A program made the translations under genes and the position numbers. Source: Arcuatula senhousia (taxonomy: Eukaryota > Mollusca > Bivalvia > Mytilida > Mytilidae). From it: a stretch of 64,000 nt of DNA. The notes beneath the pieces are model-generated. The model was not told where the DNA came from and did no database searches. It was given only the letters and a program-made list of their open reading frames with translations. Shown one piece after another: positions 26,301 through 38,225 of this stretch (the stretch's first letter is position 1; each line of letters opens with the position of its first letter). The stretch spans positions 39,329,512 to 39,393,511 of the forward strand of contig OZ020306.1 of the NCBI GenBank assembly GCA_963971305.1. The letters are read 5' to 3'.

Positions 26301-29300
26301 ATCTTTTTGAATTTTTAGACCCAGCAAACTGGTCTGAATCCCACATCAGCAAGTGGTTACATTGGGCCACACAGGAGTTCCACTTGGAGAATATAAACAT
26401 GAATAACTTTCGAATGACGGGTCAGACCCTCGTCAAGATGGCCAAAGAAGATTTCCTCCAGTTGGCACCGCCTTTTATGGGTGATATTCTTTGGGAACAT
26501 TTGGACTGTTTGCAAAAAGGTAAGTTCAACATAAACTTCAGACTTTTGTATTTCATAAAAACTAAATATGCAAGAAATCAACGCTTCAAACTTATTTAAT
26601 AATGTAAATGTATCAACAAATAGATTTGAAAAGCTCAAAAAAAAAATTTGCTGTTTGTATAAATCTTTTTCAGGTTAAAAAAAAAACAATGAATAAAAAG
26701 AAATAACACAAGTTAAAGAACTTGCAGAACAAATTCAAGTGTTTGGCTTTCTGGTCAAATTCTTGTGACTTGTTCAAACATTGCCCTTTGTAAATACATT
26801 TCATACCAGTTAAGTATTAAATTAGTCACTAATTGAGGGAAAATAACATCAAATTAGATACTTGATAGTTTAATATCTATCAAAGATCCATGTGAAAATT
26901 TTTATCAAATGAAAATATTATTGATTCCACTTTGATGTGGGTACGTAGGTACTTGACAGTGTTGAAGTTAAGTATGAGATGAAGACTTTTCTTTATTTCA
27001 CAGAAGCCGCTGAAGAAAGGGCGTCACTGAGTAATGTTCCTCAGAACTACAGCGAGTCGATGTGTGTCCCAGAGTTTGCTGATCGGTACTCAATGCTCCA
27101 AGGTAAAATTGAAGTTATTTTTAATTTTGAGATATACATGTTTGGTTAGTTTAAAAACGATCTCATTGTGAGGAAGAATTATATTACCCTCGATAAAAAG
27201 AAAGAAGAAATAAATACTTTTATCTATTATGTTCAGAAATATCCTATTTTCTCTTTAGTGTAATTTTATAGACGCATTTAGATGAAAAATTACTCAGAAA
27301 TTAGTCACAAGGTAGTTGCATGTTGTAAAACATTTTTGTTCTGGTTTAATGTGTATTCCATAACGTCTAGAAGAATTGTTACGAATATTAATGATACTAT
27401 GGTACAAAAGTGCATGCGACCTTTGTGAAATTTAAGAATACTAATGTGTGTTTTATTTCTACAGGGTACATTGATAACAAGTCAACACCATATGTAGACA
27501 GTAAATGTAAGTTATTAATAGATTCAACTTTTACCTTTGACATCTAAATGTATTTTTCAATGCCAAAACTGGTTTAAATGAGGATTAGGAAAATATGGCC
27601 TCCGAAGTGGCATAAGTGAAAAATGAGAAATTTAAAATAAAATTTTTGAGAAAGTGACGGTAATGCTATAGAAATATAATATGCCTATAGATATCATTTT
27701 ATTCTGGGACAAAAAGCTTTCTTGTAAAAAAGGGACAAAAAAAGATATTTAAATATTACATGTTTATAGATCAGAATTGAGAAAAGAACATGAACAGAAT
27801 ATTGGACAAATTTAAGTACAAATGTACCTAAAAAATTAAGGAAGGAAGTCACAATCATAAAAGTTAATCTTAATTAAAGCAGTAAGGGATAAAAAACCTG
27901 TCCCAACTAAGGTAACACATTTTTGTCCTTGCATCAGTCCATTTTACAGAAATTTGTCATTATAAAATTTATGTGCACAAGTTAGGTTTCAAGACCAGAC
28001 ATTAATTAGTTATACCAATTGTTGTCAGATCTTTTAAATAAAGACTTGCTTTGACAACACATGTCTCAATTAATGTAGAGTTTATTAATCCACAAATTTT
28101 CAAAATGAATTCCATTTTTTTGTTCAGGTGCCTATGGAGGTCAGATCAGTGAGTCAATGAAAGCTCTAAATAATGACAGTGAGGTGTATGAAGATACATC
28201 TGACTACCAGAGTGTTGAGAGTCTCCATAGCAACAGCTACTATGACCACAGCCCAACAGAATTCTATCCCATGATTCCAGAGCAAAAGTACAGACCACCT
28301 ATAGACAACATGTGTCGAAGTAAGTAAATAATTGAGATAAAAGTACACAAAAACAAAAACTCAGGAAAGATGCAGCAAAATGCAAAATAAGTGTGTTGAC
28401 TATCATTCGTTTTGGTACCAATTTTGGAGGGTGGCAATTAACTATGAAAATGAAAATCCATCAAAGTGTTAATTTTATATTAAATCTGTATCAGATTTAT
28501 GGAAAAAAAGAAAGTTCAGAATTCTTATTGCCTAATAAAATTGAGATATTGGCATTTATTTAACAAATGTCTTATTTAACCCTTGCTTTGTTATTTTTCC
28601 AGACCCTTTCATTCCACAAGAACCCTACTATGACCAGCAAACCTACCAGATGGTTCCCACCATCAAACAGGAAATACCCTGGTCCCAGCATGACTGTATC
28701 CAGCAGGAACTGAACGAGAGCTGGTCCAGTCACAGTAGTAGTGGAGGTTATCGTAGTATCCAGTCGTCACCGACAGATATGTACGGCACGGAGAGCAAAC
28801 CAATGATACAGGCAGCAGCACTCGCAGGGTATTCAGGTATGATAGTGTCCTAAGTGTTTTAGCTTTTCTCTTCTTTTGGATGGACAGTTTACATGGTTTA
28901 TCAACGGGTTTCTTTACTTTTTGTTATCTGGCAAATGATTTAATATTTTTATGAATCATGTTAGCTATGATTTTGTATAGTTTTGTTAAGTACACTAAAC
29001 TTTTTTGTTTAAAACTATTTTTCTATTAAAAATATAAAGCAAATCAGATTTATTTACTCTATGTCCCTACAATGAAACAATATGGTAGCAAAAGAACAGT
29101 GAATCTGGAAAAAAAAACTGTAGATAAAATTACACTCAACACAGTGGGAAAGAAACCATTCTAGCATTACACAAATACAAAAAAATTGTGTTCTCAAACT
29201 AATACATCATAATTCTATCATTTTATAGGAAGTGGACCAATACAGTTATGGCAGTTCTTGTTGGAGCAGTTGACAGACAAGACATGCCAGCACTTCATCA

Positions 29301-29572
29301 GCTGGACGGGAGATGGCTGGGAGTTTAAGTTATCTGACCCTGACGAGGTGGCAAGGCGATGGGGAATCAGGAAGAATAAGCCAAAAATGAACTATGAAAA
29401 ACTCAGCAGAGGTCTCAGATACTACTACGATAAAAACATTATCCACAAAACTGCCGGCAAGCGATATGTATACAGATTTGTCTGTGATTTACAAAGCCTT
29501 CTTGGATACACACCAGAGGAGCTTTTTGAGGCATGTGATGTCAAGCCTCAGCCAGACAAAGATGATGAGTAG
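23171..29572 (+). CDS. ETS1: ETS1/2-type transcription factor (Pointed homologue), gene span, 8 exons
   Basis: This is a nuclear, sequence-specific DNA-binding protein of the ETS family that acts downstream of Ras/MAPK in animals. The exons are 23171-23306, 24681-24797, 26319-26519, 27004-27102, 27465-27506, 28128-28319, 28603-28836 and 29229-29572. All introns are GT-AG and all junctions keep frame in phase 1. The model gives 454 aa, against 441 for human ETS1 and 469 for ETS2. An LTP motif (Thr57-Pro58) sits just before the PNT domain, as in the MAPK site of ETS1 and Pointed-P2. The PNT/SAM domain spans about residues 60-150 ([17 protein letters not shown] ... [13 protein letters not shown]). 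A Tyr/Ser-rich linker follows, and the ETS domain runs from about 343 to 440 with [24 protein letters not shown] and KRYVYRF. Orthology to ETS1/2 is strong from PNT plus ETS similarity. The first exon and start are the weakest part. I know of no link to the neighbouring transporter. Confidence 0.9.
24681..24797 (+). CDS. ETS1: ETS1/2 exon 2: TP motif and start of PNT domain
   Basis: It is flanked by TCCATTTCAG and AAAAG|GTACAC. It encodes residues 46-84, including [19 protein letters not shown]. The Thr-Pro pair corresponds in position to the MAPK-phosphorylated Thr38 of ETS1. The helix that follows is the N-terminal extension of the PNT domain. Confidence 0.9.
26319..26519 (+). CDS. ETS1: ETS1/2 exon 3: PNT/SAM domain core
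   Basis: It is flanked by GAATTTTTAG and AAAAAG|GTAAGT and encodes residues 85-151. The order [21 protein letters not shown], then [15 protein letters not shown], then [20 protein letters not shown] is the canonical ETS1/2 pointed domain. That domain is a helical bundle used for ERK docking and coactivator contact. Confidence 0.97.
27004..27102 (+). CDS. ETS1: ETS1/2 exon 4: post-PNT linker
   Basis: It is flanked by TTATTTCACAG and CCAAG|GTAAAA and encodes residues 152-184, beginning [20 protein letters not shown]. There is no fold motif. Frame and phase are continuous with the PNT exon. Confidence 0.88.
27465..27506 (+). CDS. ETS1: ETS1/2 exon 5: 42-nt microexon
   Basis: It is flanked by TTTCTACAG and GTAAAT|GTAAGT and encodes only 14 residues ([14 protein letters not shown]). 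It is phase 1 to 1, so skipping it would keep frame. That makes it a plausible cassette exon, though no evidence for skipping is visible. Confidence 0.82.
28128..28319 (+). CDS. ETS1: ETS1/2 exon 6: Tyr/Ser/Asp-rich linker
   Basis: It is flanked by TTTGTTCAG and CGA A|GTAAGT and encodes residues 199-262. The sequence is acidic and rich in Ser and Tyr (for example [20 protein letters not shown]), consistent with the transactivation/regulatory middle part of ETS1/2 proteins. Confidence 0.88.
28603..28836 (+). CDS. ETS1: ETS1/2 exon 7: linker up to the ETS domain
   Basis: It is flanked by TTATTTTTCCAG and TTCAG|GTATGA and encodes residues 263-340. It contains [12 protein letters not shown], a possible sumoylation-type IKQE motif (inferred from psi-K-x-E), and a Ser-rich stretch ([13 protein letters not shown]) of the kind that regulates autoinhibition in ETS1. 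Confidence 0.88.
29229..29572 (+). CDS. ETS1: ETS1/2 exon 8: ETS DNA-binding domain and stop
   Basis: The acceptor is TTTTATAG|GAAGTGG and the stop is TAG at 29570-29572. It encodes [59 protein letters not shown] and [20 protein letters not shown]. These are the winged helix-turn-helix with the two invariant Arg of GLRYYYDK that read GGAA. The C-terminal tail [12 protein letters not shown] parallels the short autoinhibitory tail of ETS1. The whole ETS domain is in one exon. Confidence 0.98.
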
Positions 29573-32545
29573 TCAGACAAGAGTTTGGTTTTTGGTAACC
29601 ATGGTTCATCTGTGATTGAAGCTGTAATGGCAGCATAACAATACATAGTCTATTTATAGCTATTTTTGTGTCGGAGACGGTAGCAGCATTGACGGTGACT
29701 TGAGATTGAGACTGAGGGTTGTAATGGCGTTTGTTGTCATTGGTTGCAAAGCTAAGACTTTGTTGAAATGAAAGGACCAGCACTTTGGTTGGTTAGGAGA
29801 TGTTGAAAGTAATTTTTGAAAGAAAGACTTTTATAGAGGGTATATTATTATTTTTTGAAGAAAGAGCTGAGATATGTTGGGTGTTTGTGAAGTTTGAGAA
29901 CCAATTATAGAAGAGTTATTGGACAATTTTTCTCATATTTTGAGAAGAGAAATAAAAGATAACTTGTATTATTTTTACTACAGTGTTATCCCAAGGTGTA
30001 TATTTTTTTGAAAAATCATTTCAAAAGAGAACTTTTGTATGAAACCATTTCTACATTTGAACGAGTCATGTACAATTGTATCAAATTATTGATAGAAAAG
30101 AAGTTTATGGCCATAATCTGTTTATAATTGTTGGCAAGTTTTGTTGTACATTAAAAATGTGGCATCACTGCCACACTTGTTATATTTGTTATATTTTATT
30201 TTATTGTGCTTATAATATTTATTCATTTTTTTATTGCTGACATCATTGGTGCCTTCTATTATAACATTCGTCCATTTGCGTATCTATCTGTTCTCTACGG
30301 AACTTTTTCTCCATTCTTTTTTAATGGTGCAAATTTCGAAATGATATTGGCCCCAAGAGTTCAAGAAACAGAGTTTTCTTCTTGTCTCCATTCATGTTTG
30401 TAAGGGGTTGTGAAAGAAAATATTTAATTCAAATACACGGTTTTGGGCAAGAAACCTGTTTTATTATTGAGAGGCAAGGAAACGTTTTTAAGTAACAAAT
30501 TGACAGACAAAAAATCAAACTCACAAAGCATTCAAACTACATGTCTTTAAATGATTATTTTTCACAATAATTGTAAATATGTATAATCAACTTGTTTGGT
30601 ATCTACAAATTATGCATATCAATTTTGAATATGTGTCTTAGAACAAGTGCCATATTGTTTTTACTCTTTGTAATACAATGGAAGTTTTAAATCATTTTTC
30701 ATCATTTTCCGATTTACATTAGTTGCACAACAATGATTTATGAAATTCTTCAACATCTTTTGTTAAATTTTAGACCAGCTTTTTTTTGCTGAAGTTTTTT
30801 TGTGCATGAATTAAATATTTTAACTCCTCTATTTTTAAAATGAGAATTATTGAATAATCAAACTTTTAACCATTTTATCTTTTAGTGATGCTCTTGGAGA
30901 TGTTTAACTTTATTTATTTATTTATTTTTAATAACAAAACTAAAATAATTTTTTTAACCACAAACTTAAATACTACAGAACGATAACCCACCTTCAGTAG
31001 TTTACAAACACTTATAGTTTTTGTTGCCAAACTGTTTTTTGTTCATTAAAATTTTACAGTTTTTGTAAAATGTTTAAGTTAGTTTTAATAGCATTATTGA
31101 ATAGTTTTCCCTCTTAGTAAAAAGTGTTTTTTTTTCTTCTAAAATTAACTTTCCAAAATATTAAAAAACAGCTTTTCTGATAAATATTTCTCAAATCTTT
31201 TATATTTTAAGATCTACATGTTAAGCTTTGATCAAATGTACTTTAGTAGTAGAAGACTAAAAACTAATAATGTAGAGAAATAGACTTTTGTATAACGTAG
31301 TAAAATTTAAAATGGCAAAGTTTTTTTTCCCATAAACTAGTCTTAATTTTAGTAATGTGTTCATTTTAAATGCAGTAAATGCTGTATTTAAATGTTTTTT
31401 AAGAAAGCTTATGTGTTCATTTTAAATGCATTTGCTGCTGTATTCAAAAGATTTTTTTTTAAAGCTGACCAATATTTTCAGCTTTAAGCATCTTAAATGG
31501 TGTAATGGGTTTTGAACAAACCACTTGTGTTCTACTTTGATGAGCTTTTTTTTATAGCAATACTCTAGTATTAGTCAGGGGTCACAACTCTTGAAATTCA
31601 AGGGCTGTAACTCTACATTAAATGATTGTGTTCATTTACAATATTTTGTTGAATTTTATTATTTTGTATATTTTGTTATGTCTTGTTCTACTGAAGAGCC
31701 ACAGTATTTAAAGAAAAACTGAATTTATGCTTAAAATTAAATATTATCTTCGAGTATAAGTTATTATTTTGATAAAAATTACAGGAAAAAATATTTTTCA
31801 ACTCTATTGTTTTTGGGAAAAGACACTCTGAAAAATAGATCTGAGTGACCAAAAAAGTAAATTTCTGAAAAAAAAAAATTAATCTGCTTAAGTTTTAAAA
31901 TGAAATGGATTTTATTCTGTGGCTTTTTATCTGGACAAGATTTTGAAAAAGAATACTTTATTGAGCAAACTAAATAGTTGATTTTGTTAGACATTATTTG
32001 AACAAATTATATTATAATTTTATAGTTGTATAAGTTGCCATTCTTGTTTTATCAATTCAGTTGGTAGGGCCTGTGGAGATTTAAGGTATTTAAGTGCTTG
32101 AAGTATTTTTTTTCTTTTATTTTTTTCCAATTTTAATTATATTTTTAATATATTTGATTTAATGAAACATCTTTACCTTAAAATAGAAAACTTAGGCAAT
32201 CAATTCTGATATTTTTCTGCCTTTTTAAATGCTTTGTTGCAAAAAATAATTAATTTTTCAAGTTCATATTGAGTAGAAATCTCTCAAACTTTCTATCTTT
32301 ACAAAAAGTACTGTTTATTGTTGGGTTTATATAGAGATCATAAAAATTATTTTAAATATAAATTTGTATTTTATTTGCTACGATTATTTATGCATTACAT
32401 TAACATGATAATATCTGTGGTATGAAAATATAACAAATGGCAGTCCAATGATAATATTATGTAATAACTACCTATGCACAGTAATTTATCGTGCAATAAG
32501 ATATGGCAACTGTATATACAAAATAAAATCTAATTTAAATCTAGC
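29573..32545 (+). other. ETS1: Probable long 3' UTR of the ETS gene
   Basis: About 3 kb of very AT-rich sequence follows the stop before the first mobile element at 32640. AATAAA signals occur early (29951-29956) and late (32522-32527), the latter followed by a T-rich downstream stretch. Either could end the transcript, and vertebrate ETS1 also has a multi-kilobase 3' UTR. No open frame of interest lies here. The extent is inferred, not shown. Confidence 0.4.
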
Positions 32546-32639
32546 TATTGTTTTTATTTCCTGTCAATATTGCTGCGTATGGAGACTTTAGGTTGGTCTG
32601 GTCATCTTCTGCTTAGGTTTACTGCTTGGTTCAGTTTTT

Positions 32640-33077
32640 GTCTCGCCTGCGATGCAGAGCGAGACATAGGTGTGGCAGCGGCACAGTATTAACTTTTATG
32701 TTAAGGTTTTATTAGCACCTCCATATTTAAATAACTATAAGTCCTAGGTTGATGAAACTTAATAAACATATTCCCCAATAGTAGCTGAGCACAGTTGCAT
32801 CTCCATATTTTAACCTTGATCATCATTTTCCAGTTGAGTGACTTTGACAATTTTCAATACAGTCAAGGATTTTTTAGCACCTCCATATCTCAAGAACTAT
32901 ATGTCATAGGTTGATGAAACTTAATATGAATATGCCCCAGTAGTAGCTTAGCACAGTTGCATCCCCATTTTTTTACCTTGACCTTGATTTTCCAGTTGAG
33001 TGACATTGATACTTTTTTAGAAATAACCAGATATTTTGATGGCCGGCAGGCGAGACATACTTTGGTGTTAACTCTTG
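32640..33077 (+). mobile_element. Short copy of the GTCTCGCCTGC element, two ~162-bp units
   Basis: It opens GTCTCGCCTGC...GCGAGACATAGG and closes GGCAGGCGAGACATACTT...ACTCTTG, the same ends as the 15.8-kb element but with a different core. Two units begin 'TTAGCACCTCCATAT' near 32712 and 32874. The core resembles that of the copy at 63034-63481, which shows that one set of ends travels with at least two unrelated cores. Confidence 0.7.
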
Positions 33078-34143
33078 TATACCATGGAAATATCATCATG
33101 AAAGAGAGTAACAAGTACCAAAATGTTAGCAGTCTGAAAAACCAAGAAAAAATCAGTAGAAATTGAACCAACACCAAAATGAACAAACAATACAACAAAA
33201 GAAGTAAATAACTTTAATCAAATTGACAATCATGGAATGCTGTTCCTAAATTTTTTTTGTAAATGTAAAGCTACAGTATCAAAGACTCAAATACAATCTT
33301 TATGCCCATGTAGCAAAGCGTGTTTGTCCCCATTCCCCAAATCAGGATCAAGTTACTTTTCTATGAAGGAAGTATGGTATCATAGTGAAACTTAATGCAC
33401 ATATGCATTATGGTGTGACAAAACAAGAATCAGTTTAAAAATTATTTTAAGTTCTTGCTTCAGTATTAAAAAAATATTGGTATGTTTTGAGGAGGGGCAA
33501 CATGTCTTTTTTCTTGGACTTGTGCTTTGTTGATTTAAAGACTTGATTTATTCTGCTATTTATAAAGAACTAGATGAAATATCTAGTGGACACTATTCTG
33601 GTCAAACAAGGCAAATAGACAATCTTAATACTGGTACAGAAAAAGCTGAACCATTGAGGACATTTACTGGCAGAAACAAATATAGTTTAAGAGGTGGTTC
33701 ATTACTCAAAACCCAAATAATTACTAGCTAAAAACATTATGCTAAGATTTTTTTACTATGTATATCTGAGATTTTTATATCTTAATATGCTAATATATGT
33801 TACAGCATAAAATAAGACAACCCATTACATATTGGGTCAACACCTACAAAATCTAATAATGTATCTTACACATATTTAAAACATAATTTATAATTCTACT
33901 TAAAATTCTTTGACAGAATTGGGTCTCATCTTGTATGCAAATTACCATATTATCTCCTGGCTTCAATAAACCTTAGATGCTTTATTATTCTTTTGGTGTT
34001 TTATTTAGCAAAACTCTATAAATTTTGATTTAGGTGTTGGCATTTCAAAATTATATAAAATTTTGTAGTTTTTGTCTGTCATACTTGTGCTATAAAGATC
34101 TAAATCTAAAAATGGTGATGCAGTTGCATAATGTGTTTTTATT
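33078..34143. other. Intergenic DNA, nothing recognised
   Basis: The stretch is AT-rich and lacks a supported exon. A 62-codon frame at 33543-33731 has ordinary-looking composition but no motifs or paired splice sites, so I do not call it a gene. Confidence 0.45.
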
Positions 34144-35491
34144 AGCTCACCTGGCCAAAGGCCATGTGAGCTATTGCCATCACTTGGCGTCCGTCGTCGT
34201 CGTCGTCGTCCGTCGTCGTCGTCTGTCGTCGTCGTTAACTTTTCTTCAAACTTCTTCTCCTCTGAAACGGCTGCACAGATTCAAACCAAATTTGGTCTGG
34301 TGGTACTTTAGGGTATCCCCCACAGAACTGATGTGGGGATTTTTGATTCGTCGTAAAACATGGCCGCTGTTGCTAAAAATAGACCAGGGGGGTCAGACTA
34401 CTGTTTTTGGCTTGTAAATCGAAAAGTATAAGAGATAGATGAAATCTGATGCCTCGCTACTGCTTCAGCATCAAAAGCTCTACAAAAGTCTCCATTGAGT
34501 CGAAGTTGTCAGATGACCCCTTATGGGAGTTACGGCCCCTTAAAGGTGAAAAATAGCATTTTTTCATGTTTTGGGCCTATAGAATGAAAACTATTGCAGA
34601 TAGAGAAAAGCTGTTGCTTGCTTAAATGTTCAGCTCATTTAGCTCTACAAAAGTCTCCATAAGGTCAAAGTTGTCAGATGACTCCTTATAGGGGTTACGG
34701 CCCCTTAAAGGCAAAAAATAGTGTTTTTGGCCTATAGAATGAAAACTATTGCAGATAGAGAAAAGCTGTTGCTTGCTTAAATGTTCAGCTCATTTAGCTC
34801 TACAAAAGTCTCCATAGGGTCAAAGTTGTCAGATGACCCCTTATAGGGGTTATGGCCCCTTAAAGGCATAAAATAGAGTTTTTGGCCTATAGAATGAAAA
34901 CTATTGCAGATAGAGAAAAGCTGTTGCTTGCTTAAATGTTCAGCTCGTTTAGCTCTACACAAGTCTCCATATGGTCGAAGTTGTCAGATGACCCCTTATA
35001 GGGGTTACAGCCCCTTAAAGGCAAAAAATAGTGTTTTTGGCCTATGGAATGAAAACTATTGCAGATGGAGAAAAGTTGTTGCTTGCTTAAATGTTCAGCT
35101 CATTGAGCTCTACAAAAGTTTCCATAGGGTCAAAGTTGCCAGATGACCCCTTATAGTGGTTACGGCCCCTTACAGGCAAAAAATAGTGTTTTTGGCCTAA
35201 AGAAAGAAAACTTTTGCAGATAGAGAAAAGATGTTGCTTGCTTAATTGTTCAGCTTAATTAGCTCTACAAAAGTCTTTTTAGGGTTGAAGTTGTCAGATA
35301 ACCCCTTTAAGGGGTTATGGCCCTTTAAAGGTGAAAAATAGTGTTTTTTGCTTTGGAATGAAAATTATTGCAGATAGAGAAAAGCTTTTTATTGCTTAAA
35401 CATTCAGCTCATTTAGATATACATGTTCAAAAGTCTTCAAAGGGTTGACATTAAGACCAGATGAGCGATTCAGGCTCCTGGGAGCCTCTTG
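34144..35491 (+). mobile_element. AGCTCACCTGG-family element, ~155-bp tandem core, copy 1
   Basis: The 5' end after a T-run is AGCTCACCTGGCC...GGCCATGTGAGCT, a hairpin, followed by a (GTC)n run. The core repeats about every 155 bp ('GCAGATAGAGAAAAG' at about 34596, 34751, 34906, 35061, 35216 and 35370). The 3' end is GAGCGATTCAGGCTCCTGGGAGCCTCTTG, with the hairpin GGCTCC/GGAGCC, followed by TTT. It encodes no protein. Copies lie at 38226 and 57111, all in the same orientation. Confidence 0.78.
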
Positions 35492-38225
35492 TTTAAAATC
35501 ACACAAAATCAAAGTAAAGAAAATACAGAATTAATTGTTTAAGTTAAATCACAGCAGGGTTATATTTATTTAACTATGTATGCATAAAAAGAATTAAAAA
35601 AGAATTGTTATATATATTTATGAATTTGCATGTATACTGTTAAATGTACAAGGAAGTCCAATAAGATGAAAACAAATAAAAATTATATAAAAGAAATGGT
35701 TATATCCTGCTTAATAAGTGTCCCATAAGTGCATTTCAATTCTATTTACACATAATACTTTCAGAAACACGACATTTTTGTTGCAATATATACTCCTGGA
35801 TATAGATGTTAAAAATATCTAATAAGACAAAAATTGAGAAAGAAAGGATATGGAATAAATACACAAAATCATTGTATATAAGACATTGAAATGAAGGCAG
35901 ATACCTTCTTTGTTGTTCTTTATAGAATTATGGAATATGGCTTATCATTTAGACAAACAAAAGTGAAATTTTCTCTTGGAACTCTGTTTCTATTTGGTTT
36001 CTCTAAAAGGTAAGTGTGCTTTAGAGTTTAGTTTTCCTTCCCATTGTGAGGGTAGGCCAAGGGATTGTGTATAAACAGTGGCCTCTTTTGATGTTTCAGC
36101 TTTATATGCATCAGTTCCATTTAAAGGTCTTTCAAATTTTGGCAAAAGGGTATGATTAACTTAAAGCAGATGTTTTACATTACAGTGACATGCCAAAATA
36201 GACACAATTAATTTATGTACAATCACTATCAGATCATGGAAGTATCATACTTCCATGATCAGATCTTTTTTTTTTTTTTTGGTAGGAAAAAAATTAACAG
36301 AATTTTGCTTATCTGATTTAATCTATCAATCTTGATATATTCTGAAATAGTTTCAAGAACTCAAATACATTATTAATTTCCTAAATAATTTTCATTCATT
36401 GAAAAAAGTTTATAAAGATTTAAATCAATACATGCAGGACTGCAATAAAGGGGTTACAAAGAAATGATCTAGTTGACCAATATTGCTGTAAGAATCTAAG
36501 AAATTCTATAATTTCATAGTTTGGTTTTCAATCCAACATGTTTTCATCCTATTGAATCATATTGTGTTTGGCATTTTGAATCTTTTGGCTAGAGGACCTT
36601 TATGATATCATGAGTCTTGAAGAAACGACATGTGTCTGAAGCAAAATCTATTATCTGAAACTTATTTATCCTGGATTTGGAAACAAGCTTTACGCTTATA
36701 TTAATCTCTCTCCATCTTGCAGTTTGTGAGTTTGCCTGTTCAAAACTTAAGTTGTATTTTTAGAGCTTAAAAGTCTGCCAGCTAGGAAACTTTGTATCTT
36801 CTCCCTCAATGTTCTAATAAAAAAAACCTTCTAATCCTTGCTTACTCAGTCAAATCGTAAATAACTTAGGAGCTACATTATTGTAGAAGCTACCTCATCC
36901 CCACCCCAAACCCCACCTAAAATTGTTATGATTATTAAACAAGCAAAGTTTAGAACTCCAATATCTATGTGGTTCTCCTAAACACTAGGAGGAATATTTT
37001 TAAAAGATTATAAGAGTAAGGGGAATAACTCTAAATGCAAAAAATCAGTGAGCAGAAATCATTGTCATGAAGAAACAGCAGAATGGTTAAAAGTTTTGAA
37101 GAATTCTGCAATGGCACCATCTGGGTTTGTAGTTTAAATGATACAGACATTCATTCACTTATTTTCATTGACTCTATTTCATTTTAAACACTTTTTTTAA
37201 TGGTTTTAAATGAGTTTCTATAAGTTTCAGGATGTCAACAAAAAATTTAGAAAGAAAATTTTGTACACAGACTGAACTCAGTTAATATTTTCCTCATTGA
37301 ATGTTAGTAAATTAATGATAAATGTATATTTTTATGTTTTAAAGTTTTTTTTAAACTAATAATTATTATTAAAACAGTATAGGTTGTGTCAAAACTGCTG
37401 ATAAACCATGTTCTATTTTATGAACTTTTATAGTTATGTAAAATACATGTATATCCTAAGTTAGATTTGAGGATAAGATTTAGGGCAATCAATAGGAACA
37501 TATACCTAGGTAGATTCTTTAAAGGCCATGACCAGTTTAGAAATGACAATTTGATGAGCAAAACTAGTAAGTGTTACATGCAAGGATTTCTCTTGATTCT
37601 AAGCAAAAAATGTTGCCATGCAGCTACAAGATTTACTGAATTTATCTATATTACGTTACAGCAACAACAATGTTTATTTATACCAATCAAGGTCCCCACT
37701 TTGAGCGAATCAAAATTACAAGAATTATCAAAAAAAAATAATATTGCAATTAAGAGATAATTATTATGATTAGGAATATATATGATAATGCATAAAACAA
37801 AACAAAATAGATACATTGAAAGAGTGACAAACAAAAGGTTTCCACTGTGACATGGGATAAATGTACAACTTCCTACATTCACACAGTAAATGCATATAAT
37901 GAAAGGGGGCAACTGTTAGCTTTAGACTTTCATGAAGATTTTTTGGTTGCTTTCAGTGCAATATTAGCTTTAATATTTATTCAGCCAATGATATAGTCCT
38001 TTTTAGAAACTATTTTAGGGACGCCCGAAACTGAGAAATCTAACCTGAGAAATCTTTAAAGTATGCACTACAGGTTTACAACTTCTGGGTCGGCCTCACC
38101 ATTGAAAATCTGTTGAAATTAGCTAAATTTGTCAACTTAATAAAACATTTTAGATTTGTCTGTCCGAAGTAAAAAAATGCTAAAACATATGTTTACATCT
38201 AAAACTTCACTCCAAACCAGTTTTT
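35492..38225. other. Intergenic DNA, no gene seen
   Basis: No exon is supported, apart from an orphan donor-like AAAAG|GTAAGT at about 36,009-36,016 after a short open frame. The one structured item is the 29-bp inverted repeat at 36232-36260. The missing first exon of the transporter could be here or among the repeats around it. Confidence 0.45.
36232..36260. repeat. 14-bp perfect inverted repeat around 1 bp, with opposed GGAA cores
   Basis: GATCATGGAAGTAT, one C, then its exact reverse complement. Each arm holds GGAAGT, an ETS-type core, in head-to-head arrangement with nine bases between the GGAA cores. It is followed by AGATC and a T-run. This could be a chance hairpin or the remnant of an element; ETS binding is speculation prompted by the adjacent gene. 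Confidence 0.55.

Noticed and set aside
34034..34417. 127-codon frame spanning the start of the AGCTCACCTGG element
   Set aside because: Its centre is the (GTC)n microsatellite (VVVVVVRRRR) and the remainder is element sequence.
35931..36008. Short frame ending at a consensus donor AAAAG|GTAAGT, considered as ABCC1 exon 1
   Set aside because: The peptide does not resemble the MRP1 N-terminus and the donor phase does not match the phase-0 acceptor at 44599.
37467..37760. 97-codon + strand frame
   Set aside because: Not recognised, ends in an A-rich tract and no splice partner was found. It may be a retroelement scrap.
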